Shown: positions 32,161 through 40,278 of the stretch, piece by piece
Layout: each line of letters starts with the position of its first letter
How positions within the stretch are numbered: the first letter of the stretch is position 1
Assembly: GCF_900113605.1 (NCBI RefSeq)
Contig: NZ_FOPY01000006.1
Location: 1-64,000, forward strand
Direction: 5' to 3'
Source of the DNA: Modicisalibacter xianhensis
Lineage (GTDB): Bacteria; Pseudomonadota; Gammaproteobacteria; Pseudomonadales; Halomonadaceae
Length of the DNA: 64,000 nucleotides
The notes under the pieces: model-generated
What the model saw: the letters and a program-made list of their open reading frames with translations, nothing else
What the model was told of the DNA's origin: nothing
The model's database searches: none
Translations under genes and position numbers: made by a program

Positions 32161-33393
32161 TCAGTAATAATAGCCCGGTGACCTTGGTTCCGGGCCATCC
32201 AGAATAGCATCTGAGACTGCTATTAACGGGTCCATGCAGTCTGCTTTGATCCGAGCCCAGCTTATCCAGTCCTTGAGCTCCTCGCTGAGCTCCCCATTCC
32301 TGACCGCAGCCTGCTCTACCGCATCGATATATTGTCGTAAACGTTCGGCTTCGAGCCACTGAGTGGCGCTAACCTTCAATTTTTCGAGTTGCTCCAGTTC
32401 GTGCTTTCGGAGCTCAACCTGGCGGTCGTGTCGGTCTTTTGCTGTCTGCCATGCTAGGCGTCTGCGTTCCTGCTCTTCAGCTCGGATACGGTGTTCTGCA
32501 ATCAGGTCTAATGCACCGGCAACAACTTGATGCAGCCGTTGCTCCAGCGGAGTTTTCGGCGTATCCCCCCAACTTCTGGATGGGTAACCGCCGATTGAAA
32601 TCGTCAATTTTCCGGTTGGGTGGTAGTCGTAATCAGGTGGCCTTGGGTAGTGGTATCCGGTTCCCCAGCGATTCGGAGAACGTTGCCAGCGTTCAATTGC
32701 TTTTTTCTCTGCTGCGGTTACTTCATGCTTGCTCCTGGCGACATGCTCGCTGATTGCTATGGTCAACGAAGTTTCGTCCAGTCCGATCAGGGTACGACTC
32801 TTTTCACGGTCTACCCAAACCTTCATACCCTGACGTTCAAGCGTTTTTATCAGTGTGTCGCCTATCAATAATGCTCTATCGATCGCATCTCTAGTCACTT
32901 CGAAAGCAAAAATTTCTCCCGGCGCTGAACGCAGTCCTTTGTAGTTGTCCCATCCGGATTTTTGCCTCAGTCGCTTGGATGCCTTCTTTATTAAGGCATG
33001 CGGAGATTCGAGTAATTCTGGCACATCGACAAAGCCTATACGTTCTTGGGCTGTCGTGGCTTTTTTCCGCGAAGCATCAGGATTATTGAGGTCGTAAGTG
33101 CGTGACCGACGGAGAGGTAGGGAGTAATTCTCAAACTCCTTGGCGGTAGGAAGCGGAATTTTCCTCGGAGAATGTCCGGCGTTGATTTTTGCCCAGTACC
33201 CACGTGGCGGCAGAGGTATCTTGTGCTTGCGACAAACTTTTCCCAATGCAACACCGGATATCCCATAGCGCGGCGCAACTCTGGAGACAGGCTCTGCCCA
33301 TACCTCGTTGTAAAGTGATTCTCGCGTAATTGCGGCGACGCTTTCCATAGGTAACCTCTGCTGATCAAAAGTGCCATTTTCTTTTATAGCCAA
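32161..33393 (-). CDS. Unrecognised HTH-containing protein, 410 residues
   Basis: I do not recognise a named family, although the N-terminal pattern ITRESLYNEVWAEPVSRVAPRYGISGVALGKVCRKHKIPLPPRGYWAKINAG is one I associate with hypothetical proteins in many bacteria. It reads as a helix-turn-helix (residues about 22-60). The middle is basic with several KK and RR pairs, and the C-terminal 120 residues are highly charged and likely coiled coil (EQERRRLAWQTAKDRHDRQVELRKHELEQLEKLK). It is convergent with the ubiquitin-like operon and has its own promoter region; a DNA-binding role is inferred. Confidence 0.6.
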   Translation of the reverse strand: MAIKENGTFDQQRLPMESVAAITRESLYNEVWAEPVSRVAPRYGISGVALGKVCRKHKIPLPPRGYWAKINAGHSPRKIPLPTAKEFENYSLPLRRSRTYDLNNPDASRKKATTAQERIGFVDVPELLESPHALIKKASKRLRQKSGWDNYKGLRSAPGEIFAFEVTRDAIDRALLIGDTLIKTLERQGMKVWVDREKSRTLIGLDETSLTIAISEHVARSKHEVTAAEKKAIERWQRSPNRWGTGYHYPRPPDYDYHPTGKLTISIGGYPSRSWGDTPKTPLEQRLHQVVAGALDLIAEHRIRAEEQERRRLAWQTAKDRHDRQVELRKHELEQLEKLKVSATQWLEAERLRQYIDAVEQAAVRNGELSEELKDWISWARIKADCMDPLIAVSDAILDGPEPRSPGYYY

Positions 33394-33542
33394 AGATATG
33401 CCTGCCCCGCCAATTTTTCGCTACGTCCGAATTTAAACTTTGTTCTGTTAGTACAAATCATTGATTTATAAAGATTATTTTTGGTTTTCCTCTTGCATAT
33501 TCTCAACCTCGTGAGAATATTTAATAAAAGCAGGAGGACATA

Positions 33543-34391
33543 ATGAAAAGATTAGCACCCTTAACTACAGCAATATTGGCCGCTGCCCTGGTTGGCTGCG
33601 CGGCCACCCCACGAGCTTACAATCCGGAAGAGTCTCGGGCTTTAAACCTGGCGAGAGCCGGTGGCATCTACGATATGGACTTGCGGGATTCTGGGGATGG
33701 CACTCGCTCCTACAGTAAAGGCATGTTGGTGCCATTACTGGATCTCGCCAGCCTGGCGACTTCATTCGATGCACCGCTTCGACATCTCTCAGGTAGCCAG
33801 ACGTCTTTGTTCAACGCTACTGAAATCATGATGACTCCAGACAGTCCGTCGGCGAGACCAAGCCTGATGGGATGGATGCCAGCGTCTATGGCCAGTTCGG
33901 AGGCTCAGGCCTATGAGCAGTATGTGGATCTGGTGGACCAGGCCATCCGATTAGCTGCCAATGATATGGCGTTGAGCGCCACCAAACTCAGTAACGTGGA
34001 GACGCCCGAGATAGACGGCCATCCACTGGTGCTTTGGTCGATTGAAAGCACTGAGTATGGATGTGGTGTGGGTCAATGTGTGGTTGCCTACAACATCAAG
34101 ACGCCGAATCGTTGGAAGTCTCCCGCCTACGTGGAAGGTACTGGGCCCGAAAGCTACAACATCGCGGCTAATCATCCAGAGAATTATTCTCGCCTCGTTT
34201 TCCGGCAATCAGGTGAGCAACTCAGCTTCCCTGTGGACGAGTTCTACCGCACGGTCAGTGGTGCCTTACCATCCTGGATGGTGGTGTATTTTCCTCCCGG
34301 CACCGTCATCCGGGATGGCGAACCGCTGCCGTATCCTGTGTTGTACGAGCAGGGACAGCGACTGATGTTCAAGGAGCCAGATCATGAGTGA
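33543..34391 (+). CDS. Predicted lipoprotein of unknown function
   Basis: A 282-residue protein with a lipoprotein signal MKRLAPLTTAILAAALVGC (lipobox LVGC, residues 16-19), behind an AGGAGG ribosome site. The mature part has no motif I recognise; it contains two close cysteines in YGCGVGQC. It overlaps the next gene by ATGA, so the two are coupled. It is likely anchored to the outer membrane. Confidence 0.6.
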   Translation: MKRLAPLTTAILAAALVGCAATPRAYNPEESRALNLARAGGIYDMDLRDSGDGTRSYSKGMLVPLLDLASLATSFDAPLRHLSGSQTSLFNATEIMMTPDSPSARPSLMGWMPASMASSEAQAYEQYVDLVDQAIRLAANDMALSATKLSNVETPEIDGHPLVLWSIESTEYGCGVGQCVVAYNIKTPNRWKSPAYVEGTGPESYNIAANHPENYSRLVFRQSGEQLSFPVDEFYRTVSGALPSWMVVYFPPGTVIRDGEPLPYPVLYEQGQRLMFKEPDHE

Positions 34392-34797
34392 CTGGCATGA
34401 TGAACTTGAGTTCGTGCTGTTGCCGCTTGAAGACGCCAAAATCGATAGCGACTGCATGACTTTTGTGATCAGCAATGCCCTGAGCGAACAAGGCATCTTC
34501 CATCAATGCCGTATCGGATACGCAGAGGACCGGCTGAGCCGAATGGCCACCGCCCCCCATTGCTGGATCGAACTCGAACAGGGTTGGTGTATTGATCTTC
34601 GGCTCAGGCATGGGCTCGGCGATGAGGACGACCTCCCTCACGGTGTATTCCAGCAATCCAACTACCCCAGAGCTCGATACCAAGGCAGTGCATGGCCGGT
34701 TCCACTCCTGGACGCGGGAGATTTGAAGGCGATGACGAACGATGTCTACGACAAATTGAAACTGCCATGGCTGGCCGGGCGAGCCAGAGCGGCCTGA
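34384..34797 (+). CDS. Small protein with possible papain/transglutaminase-like catalytic triad
   Basis: A 137-residue protein of unknown family. Its order of conserved-looking residues, Cys24 (DCMTFVISNAL), His59 (PHCWIEL) and Asp71 (WCIDLRLR), is that of small papain-fold transglutaminase-like enzymes. The fold assignment is a guess from this pattern only. It overlaps the upstream lipoprotein gene by 8 bases and lies 70 bases before a small membrane-protein gene. Confidence 0.5.
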   Translation: MSDWHDELEFVLLPLEDAKIDSDCMTFVISNALSEQGIFHQCRIGYAEDRLSRMATAPHCWIELEQGWCIDLRLRHGLGDEDDLPHGVFQQSNYPRARYQGSAWPVPLLDAGDLKAMTNDVYDKLKLPWLAGRARAA

Positions 34798-34867
34798 CGC
34801 CGGGCAAAACTTGCATTTTCTCAGGTTCTGGTAGCCTCGAAGTAAAGAGCTATCGGGGACTGAGACC

Positions 34868-35257
34868 ATGGTGAGGGTGACAAAAATAGTAGCAGTGGGG
34901 CTCGCCGGGATCGGCGTTGTGGAGCTCGCCTTGAGGGGTACCGATGCAGCACTTTACGCATGGTATCTATTGTTCGTGCTCTGGGTGGTCGTACTGCTTA
35001 TTCGCTTCGCACTGGCCGCAGTCGATGCTTACAAGACAGTTTTCTCGAAGGGACCCGATGGTGAAATGACGTTTCCTGAATTCGAGAAAAAGATGGCGTC
35101 GTTTGGTCGAGGCAGTGGTAGGGGAGAAAACGGTCCAAACAGCACGACAACCTCCGGCACCGGGAGTCAAGACGGCACTGGCGATCCGTTCGATGACTTC
35201 AGAGTCAATCCGATCCTCCGAGAAGATGATCCGTTCGGGGAGTTTTTCGACTCTTGA
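34868..35257 (+). CDS. Small membrane protein of unknown function
   Basis: A 129-residue protein with two hydrophobic segments (about 4-22 and 28-55, WYLLFVLWVVVLLIRFALAAV), then a Gly/Ser/Thr-rich linker and an acidic C-terminal tail (DDFRVNPILREDDPFGEFFDS). No family is recognised. It is the third of three plus-strand genes that may act together at the envelope. Confidence 0.5.
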   Translation: MVRVTKIVAVGLAGIGVVELALRGTDAALYAWYLLFVLWVVVLLIRFALAAVDAYKTVFSKGPDGEMTFPEFEKKMASFGRGSGRGENGPNSTTTSGTGSQDGTGDPFDDFRVNPILREDDPFGEFFDS

Positions 35258-35317
35258 GGTGGTTCCTGATGGGTACACATCAGGGGAACCAACTATTCAG
35301 GCCGCTCAACATGAAAA

Positions 35318-35366
35318 GGAACCATTTAAAACAGACCGGCCAAACGGAACCACTTATAACAGACCG
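35318..35366. repeat. 21-bp direct repeats upstream of the serine recombinase
   Basis: GGAACCATTTAAAACAGACCG (35318-35338) differs at two positions from the copy at 35346-35366; the period is 28 bases. They end just before the recombinase ribosome site, so they may be the recombinase's own binding (res-like) or operator sites. Confidence 0.55.
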
Positions 35367-35377
35367 AGGAGGCATTA

Positions 35378-36007
35378 ATGTTTATACGCGCCTATCTGAG
35401 AGCATCTACCCAGGAACAAAATGCCGAGCGGGCCAAAGCATCGCTAATCCAGTTTGCCGAGCAACACGGTCATCGCATTGCTGCCTTTTATACCGAGAAC
35501 GTCTCCGGTGCCACATTGCATCGCCCCGAACTGATGCGACTGATTGCCGAATCTGGTGAAGGTGACATTGTGCTGGTAGAACAGATAGACCGGCTTGCAC
35601 GCCTTAAACAGCAGGACTGGGATACGCTCAAACAGAAGCTGGCAGCCAAGCGGTTGGCGATTGTCTCGCCCGAGCTACCAACGAGTTGGTTGGCACTGGA
35701 CAAGAAAGACGATACCGGCTTTACCGACTCTATCTTGCAGGCTGTCAACAGCATGATGCTCGACATGTTGGCAGCGGTGGCCCGCAAAGATTATGAGGAT
35801 AGGCGTCGGCGCCAGAACCAGGGGATCAACAAGGCCCGCAGCGAGGGTAAGTATCAGGGGCGCCAACCTGATCTGAAGAGGCGGCAACACATCGCCAGTT
35901 TACTGCGCACCGGCCATAGCTATAGCGAAATCCAGGACATCCTGGGTTGTTCGCGCCATCTGATTGCTTCTGTCGCAAAGGAACAAAGGCAGTCAGATGC
36001 AGCATAG
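35378..36007 (+). CDS. Serine recombinase (resolvase/invertase family)
   Basis: A 209-residue site-specific recombinase. The N-terminal catalytic domain has RAYLRAST with the nucleophile Ser10, then VLVEQIDRLARLKQQDWDTLKQKL and MLDMLAAVARKDYEDRRRRQNQGI, the E-helix. The C-terminal HTH is RQHIASLLRTGHSYSEIQDILGCSRHLIASV. The start has an AGGAGG site. It could resolve or invert DNA within the island; its role is not shown by context. Confidence 0.9.
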   Translation: MFIRAYLRASTQEQNAERAKASLIQFAEQHGHRIAAFYTENVSGATLHRPELMRLIAESGEGDIVLVEQIDRLARLKQQDWDTLKQKLAAKRLAIVSPELPTSWLALDKKDDTGFTDSILQAVNSMMLDMLAAVARKDYEDRRRRQNQGINKARSEGKYQGRQPDLKRRQHIASLLRTGHSYSEIQDILGCSRHLIASVAKEQRQSDAA

Positions 36008-36048
36008 GCTGCAATTTGCACTCAAAGAACGAAAACAGGAGAACTCAC

Positions 36049-36204
36049 ATGATCGATATGTCCCTCACACTCATTGCTTTCCTCGGCTTTGTCGCCGTTA
36101 TCCTGGCGATCTGCGGCATCACATACCTGAATGCTGACAAGCTGGAAGCATTTCTCAACCGGAAGTTTAAAGCACGCCGCCAGGTCGATAAAAATTCCAG
36201 ATAA
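36049..36204 (+). CDS. Small single-pass membrane protein
   Basis: A 51-residue protein (MIDMSLTLIAFLGFVAVILAICGITYLNAD...) with one transmembrane helix at about 5-26 and a basic C-terminal tail. An AGGAG site lies 6 bases before the ATG, which supports translation. No family is recognised. It follows the recombinase gene by 41 bases. Confidence 0.5.
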   Translation: MIDMSLTLIAFLGFVAVILAICGITYLNADKLEAFLNRKFKARRQVDKNSR

Positions 36205-36313
36205 TCTGGGGGTAAACGGCTACTTTTGCTCAAATTGGCAAATTACAGACCCGTGGGTTTGTCTCTGCGGCCAGTAGCATTTCTCTTGAACATCAACCAA
36301 CAGGAGAATGCTA

Positions 36314-36886
36314 ATGAGCAAACCCAAAACCATTCAGGAAATCACCGATAAGTGGCATGAGGTGGCGCGCGCCGGGGAGTTTGACCATCACCAGGGGCGC
36401 CGAATGGCGCTTGATCAATGCAGACAGTATCTACAATCGCTATCCAAAAGCCTGGATATGGAGCGAGCACGCCTACGCTATCTCGCTCAGCGACTGTCGG
36501 ACCATTTCTGGGCGCATAATGAGGCTCATCGAACCAAGGAAACGAGAGGCTACCCTGGCCATCACGGCTGCCGGGTGAGAATGCTGCACGGTAGCTTGGA
36601 AATGCACTGGTATTACAACACCTTCGTAAGAGTAAAAAACGGTAAGGGGCATGCGGTTTTCAGTGAACACATCCGCCGAGCCTTGAAACACCGGTACTCA
36701 AAACCCGCATTTAACCGCGCTCACGACTGGGAGAGGCCCATCATTGACGAGACGGAAGCCGGGTTTGAGATAGTGCGTATCATGAATGCAAACCTCACTC
36801 ACATGCGCCGTCTCGTCAGGGCAAACCTGAAGCAGTTGGACAGTTTGGAGGCGCACTTCGATGGCCTTCAGCCCCCGGAATCCTAA
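36314..36886 (+). CDS. Unrecognised protein, possibly MobI-like mobilization factor
   Basis: A 190-residue soluble, helix-rich, basic protein. Its middle region (RVRMLHGSLEMHWYYNTFV, VFSEHIRRALKHRYSKPAF) resembles what I remember of MobI-like proteins needed for transfer of SXT/ICE and A/C plasmids, where an oriT lies close upstream. That similarity is by eye and weak. The ATG at 36314 has AGGAG at 36302; an in-frame ATG at 36308 is too close to the site. Nothing else of a transfer system is in the island, so any mobility would need a helper. Confidence 0.4.
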   Translation: MSKPKTIQEITDKWHEVARAGEFDHHQGRRMALDQCRQYLQSLSKSLDMERARLRYLAQRLSDHFWAHNEAHRTKETRGYPGHHGCRVRMLHGSLEMHWYYNTFVRVKNGKGHAVFSEHIRRALKHRYSKPAFNRAHDWERPIIDETEAGFEIVRIMNANLTHMRRLVRANLKQLDSLEAHFDGLQPPES

Positions 36887-36961
36887 ACAAAAAACCATTC
36901 AGGCCCTTCCCCTTCCGGCGGGCTTTATGCACCCATTCTTCCATCTGGAAAGGAGCCAAAA

Positions 36962-36977
36962 CTTTCACATGTGAAAG
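36962..36977. promoter_or_regulatory. 16-bp palindrome upstream of the second WYL regulator
   Basis: CTTTCACATGTGAAAG is a perfect 16-base palindrome 86 bases before the WYL regulator start. An identical copy lies at 48275-48290. It is the likely binding site of this WYL protein, giving autoregulation of the restriction operon. Confidence 0.7.
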
Positions 36978-37062
36978 CTCTATAGGACAAATCAAAATGA
37001 TTGCATGATATCGGTTTGTGTAATAAGGTGGCTAACCATATTCAGTCAAAAAAGGTGCGAAC

Positions 37063-37992
37063 GTGCCGGGAAACGCCGCCTTAAAGCTCGAAAATCACTC
37101 ACACGCCCAGCGCGAGCGCTTGGCGTTCATTGATTTTTGCCTGCAATACCACGGCTCAGTGGGCCGAAGTGAGCTAATGGCGCACTTCGGCACCGCAGTC
37201 GCCTCCAGCACCCGGGACTTCACCCTCTACCGTGAGCTAGCCCACGAGAACCTAATCCTCCGTCACGAAAACAAGCGCTACTACCGTACCGACAACTATC
37301 AGCCTCTGTTCCACCATGAGCCCCATGCCGCCTTGAAAACCCTGGCTCACGGCTTTGGCGACGGGCTATCGGTGACTCCTGGCCAATCTGGTTTCTGTGA
37401 GGATGCGCCAGATTTGATCTCGCCACCACAGGATGTGCTGGCGACAGTGAGCCGGGCCATAAGCCAAGAACAGGCTGTGCGGATGACTTACCAGTCCCTC
37501 AATTCAGGCGCTAGCGAGCGTGTGGTTGTGCCACACAGCATCATCAACAACGGCCAGCGTTGGCACATGCGCGGCTACTGCCGGAAACGCGGTGCATTCC
37601 GAGATTTTGTCTGCAATCGCATCACCAGCGTGATTATCGACAAAGCGGATATCGCAGAGCATGAGCATCAAACGTCGGATTCCGAATGGAACGAGCAACT
37701 GACCTTAGAGCTCATCCCGCACCCGTGCCACAGTCATCCGGAGGCTATTGCGCTGGATTTTAATATGTCCCGGCAGAACAACCAGCCGGTCCGACAGCTC
37801 AGCATCCGTGCCGCTCGCGCTGGCTACCTGCTACGCCATTGGAACGTGGACTGTAGCCCCGATCATCGGTTGCCAGAGCAGGAATATCACCTGTGGCTGC
37901 GTAACCACAACATTCTTGAACACTGCGCTAACGCTGTCCTGGCACCTGGCTATGTCGACACGCATGGCAAGGCAGCGGTAATTATTAAATAG
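37063..37992 (+). CDS. WYL-domain transcriptional regulator (BrxR/CapW-like) of the restriction operon
   Basis: A 309-residue regulator starting at a GTG. It has a winged helix (about 15-75: RERLAFIDFCLQYHGSVGRSELMAHFGTAVASSTRDFTLYREL), a WYL domain (about 125-205: AVRMTYQSLNSGASERVVVPHSIINNGQRWHMRGYCRKRGAFRDFVCNRI), and a C-terminal extension of the BrxR/CapW type. It lies 10 bases before hsdM and is probably the first gene of that operon. Such repressors are known to hold defence operons down; the 16-bp palindrome upstream suits autoregulation. Confidence 0.85.
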   Translation: MPGNAALKLENHSHAQRERLAFIDFCLQYHGSVGRSELMAHFGTAVASSTRDFTLYRELAHENLILRHENKRYYRTDNYQPLFHHEPHAALKTLAHGFGDGLSVTPGQSGFCEDAPDLISPPQDVLATVSRAISQEQAVRMTYQSLNSGASERVVVPHSIINNGQRWHMRGYCRKRGAFRDFVCNRITSVIIDKADIAEHEHQTSDSEWNEQLTLELIPHPCHSHPEAIALDFNMSRQNNQPVRQLSIRAARAGYLLRHWNVDCSPDHRLPEQEYHLWLRNHNILEHCANAVLAPGYVDTHGKAAVIIK

Positions 37993-38002
37993 CGAGAACA
38001 GC

Positions 38003-40276
38003 ATGCAACAAAACCATCATCAAAACCTTGTCGGCTTCATCTGGAACATCGCTAACAAGCTGCGAGGCCCGTATCGGCCACCCCAGTACCGGCGGGTAAT
38101 GCTACCAATGATCGTCTTGCGTCGGTTTGACCTGGTATTGGCGGAAAACCAGAAAAAGGTACTGGCTGAGAAGGAACGCCTGGAAGCCCGCGGCATAACC
38201 GGCCCTGCACTGGAAAAGGCGCTTTCGCGCATTGCCACCAGTGGCCGCAAACAGGAACTGTTCAATACCAGCGGCTTCACCTTCGATAAGCTACTGGCTG
38301 ATCCGCCGAACATTGCGGGCAACATGATTGCCTACATCCAGGGTTTCTCACCCCGCGCTCGGGACATCTTTGATAAGTTCGATTTCGAGGCGGAAATCGC
38401 CAAGCTGGATGAAGCCAACCGCCTTTTCCTGATTCTCAAAGAGTTCTGTAGCAACGAAATTGATCTCTCACCCAAGACCCTCAGCAACCTACAGATGGGC
38501 TATCTGTTCGAAGAGCTGGTCAGAAAATTCAATGAACAGGCAAACGAAGAGGCCGGGGACCACTTTACTCCCCGTGAAGTCATCCGGCTGATGGTGCAGT
38601 TGTTATTTACCGATGAGGAAGGCATCTTCGCGCCGGGCATTTACCGGAGTATCTACGACCCCACAGCCGGTACCGGTGGCATGCTCTCGGAAGCTGAAAA
38701 GTACATTTGCGGTGACGGTACCCATGAAGGATTGAACCCCGATGCCCACATCGAGCTGTTCGGCCAGGAGTACAATCCGGAATCCTACGCCATTTGTTGC
38801 TCAGACCTCCTGATCAAAGACGAACCCATCGATAATCTCATCTATGGGGACACGCTGGGCGTGAAAGACGCCAAGAACAAAAACAACGGCTTCGTACCGC
38901 ACGATGGCCACCAGGAGAAGAAATTCCACTACATGCTTTCCAACCCGCCTTTTGGGGTTGAATGGAAGCCGGAAGAAGATTTCGTTCGTGAGGAGTACGA
39001 CGACCAGGGCTTTTCCGGGCGCTTCGGTGCCGGTCTGCCACGTATCAATGATGGCTCGCTGCTTTTCCTGCAACACATGATTTCAAAGATGCACAACCCG
39101 CCGAAACTGGTGGATGGCCTTCCTCTTGATAATAACAGCGAAGGTGGTGACGGCTCGAAAATTGCCGTGGTCTTCAACGGCTCCCCGTTATTCACCGGCG
39201 ATGCCGGTAGTGGTGAGAGCAATATTCGACGTTGGATTATCGAAAACGACCTGCTCGATGCCATCGTGGCCCTGCCAGATCAGATGTTCTACAACACGGG
39301 CATTTACACCTACGTCTGGATTGTCAGTAATCGCAAGCCAGAACACCGCCGAGGCAAAGTGCAGCTAATCGACGGCACCCGCCACTACAAAAAGATGGAC
39401 AAAAGCCTGGGTAACAAGCGAAACGAGCTAGCAGAGGACCATATACGCGAACTGGTGCGCCTCTACGCAGAACATCAGCATGAGGCGACGTCCATAGCGC
39501 CGGTACATACCAAAGGATCATCAAAACCGACAGGAACCGAAAACCGTACCGTCAGCAAGATCTTTGATAACCACGAGTTTGGCTATCTGAAAATCACAGT
39601 GGAACGCCCTCTAAGGCTGAATTTCCAGGCCAACCCCCAGAGAGTTGCTCGACTCGACGAACAGCGCGCCTTTGCCAACCTGGCCACCAGTAAAAAGCGT
39701 AAGGACCAAGCGGCCTATCAGGCGGAAATTGAGGCTGGCAAACAGACTCAGATTGCCATCAAAGAGCTGCTGGAAGAGCTGGATGGCAACATTCTTTATC
39801 AGAACCGGGGTGAATTTGAAGCCGTATTGAATAAGGCTTTGAAGAAGGCCGACCTCAAGGTAGGTGCTCCGGTGAAGAAGGCGATACTGGCGGCGCTGTC
39901 AGAGCGAGACCCAGAGGCCGACATTTGTCGTGACAAGAAGGGCAATCCAGAGCCAGATCCGGAGTTGCGCGATACCGAAAACGTGGTGTTGCCCGCTGAT
40001 ATCAGCCTCCCCTTGCCGCTGAAATACGACAACGAAACCGGTCATGACAAGCTGCTTGCGTTGGTAAAGGACTATTGCGAGGCCTATCTGGCTGCTGAGG
40101 TATTGCCCCATGTGCCGGATGCCTGGATTGACCATAGCAAAACCAAGGTTGGTTACGAGATCCCGCTGAATCGCCATTTCTATGTCTATGAGCCACCACG
40201 CCCATTGGAGGAGATTACTGGCGAAATTAGTCAGTTGGAAAAGGAAATCGTCGCCATGCTAGCTGAGGTGGTTTGA
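38003..40276 (+). CDS. hsdM: Type I restriction-modification system DNA methyltransferase subunit
   Basis: N6-adenine methyltransferase subunit that protects host DNA at the sequence chosen by HsdS. The SAM motif DPTAGTGG is at residues 219-226 and the catalytic NPPF at 314-317. The N-terminal HsdM helical domain (LVGFIWNIANKLRGPYRPPQYRRVMLPMIVLRRFD) is clear. At 757 residues it is longer than classical HsdM because of a C-terminal extension rich in charged helices, as in one common subfamily. It overlaps hsdS, forming a tight operon. Confidence 0.94.
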   Translation: MQQNHHQNLVGFIWNIANKLRGPYRPPQYRRVMLPMIVLRRFDLVLAENQKKVLAEKERLEARGITGPALEKALSRIATSGRKQELFNTSGFTFDKLLADPPNIAGNMIAYIQGFSPRARDIFDKFDFEAEIAKLDEANRLFLILKEFCSNEIDLSPKTLSNLQMGYLFEELVRKFNEQANEEAGDHFTPREVIRLMVQLLFTDEEGIFAPGIYRSIYDPTAGTGGMLSEAEKYICGDGTHEGLNPDAHIELFGQEYNPESYAICCSDLLIKDEPIDNLIYGDTLGVKDAKNKNNGFVPHDGHQEKKFHYMLSNPPFGVEWKPEEDFVREEYDDQGFSGRFGAGLPRINDGSLLFLQHMISKMHNPPKLVDGLPLDNNSEGGDGSKIAVVFNGSPLFTGDAGSGESNIRRWIIENDLLDAIVALPDQMFYNTGIYTYVWIVSNRKPEHRRGKVQLIDGTRHYKKMDKSLGNKRNELAEDHIRELVRLYAEHQHEATSIAPVHTKGSSKPTGTENRTVSKIFDNHEFGYLKITVERPLRLNFQANPQRVARLDEQRAFANLATSKKRKDQAAYQAEIEAGKQTQIAIKELLEELDGNILYQNRGEFEAVLNKALKKADLKVGAPVKKAILAALSERDPEADICRDKKGNPEPDPELRDTENVVLPADISLPLPLKYDNETGHDKLLALVKDYCEAYLAAEVLPHVPDAWIDHSKTKVGYEIPLNRHFYVYEPPRPLEEITGEISQLEKEIVAMLAEVV

Positions 40277-40278
40277 CT

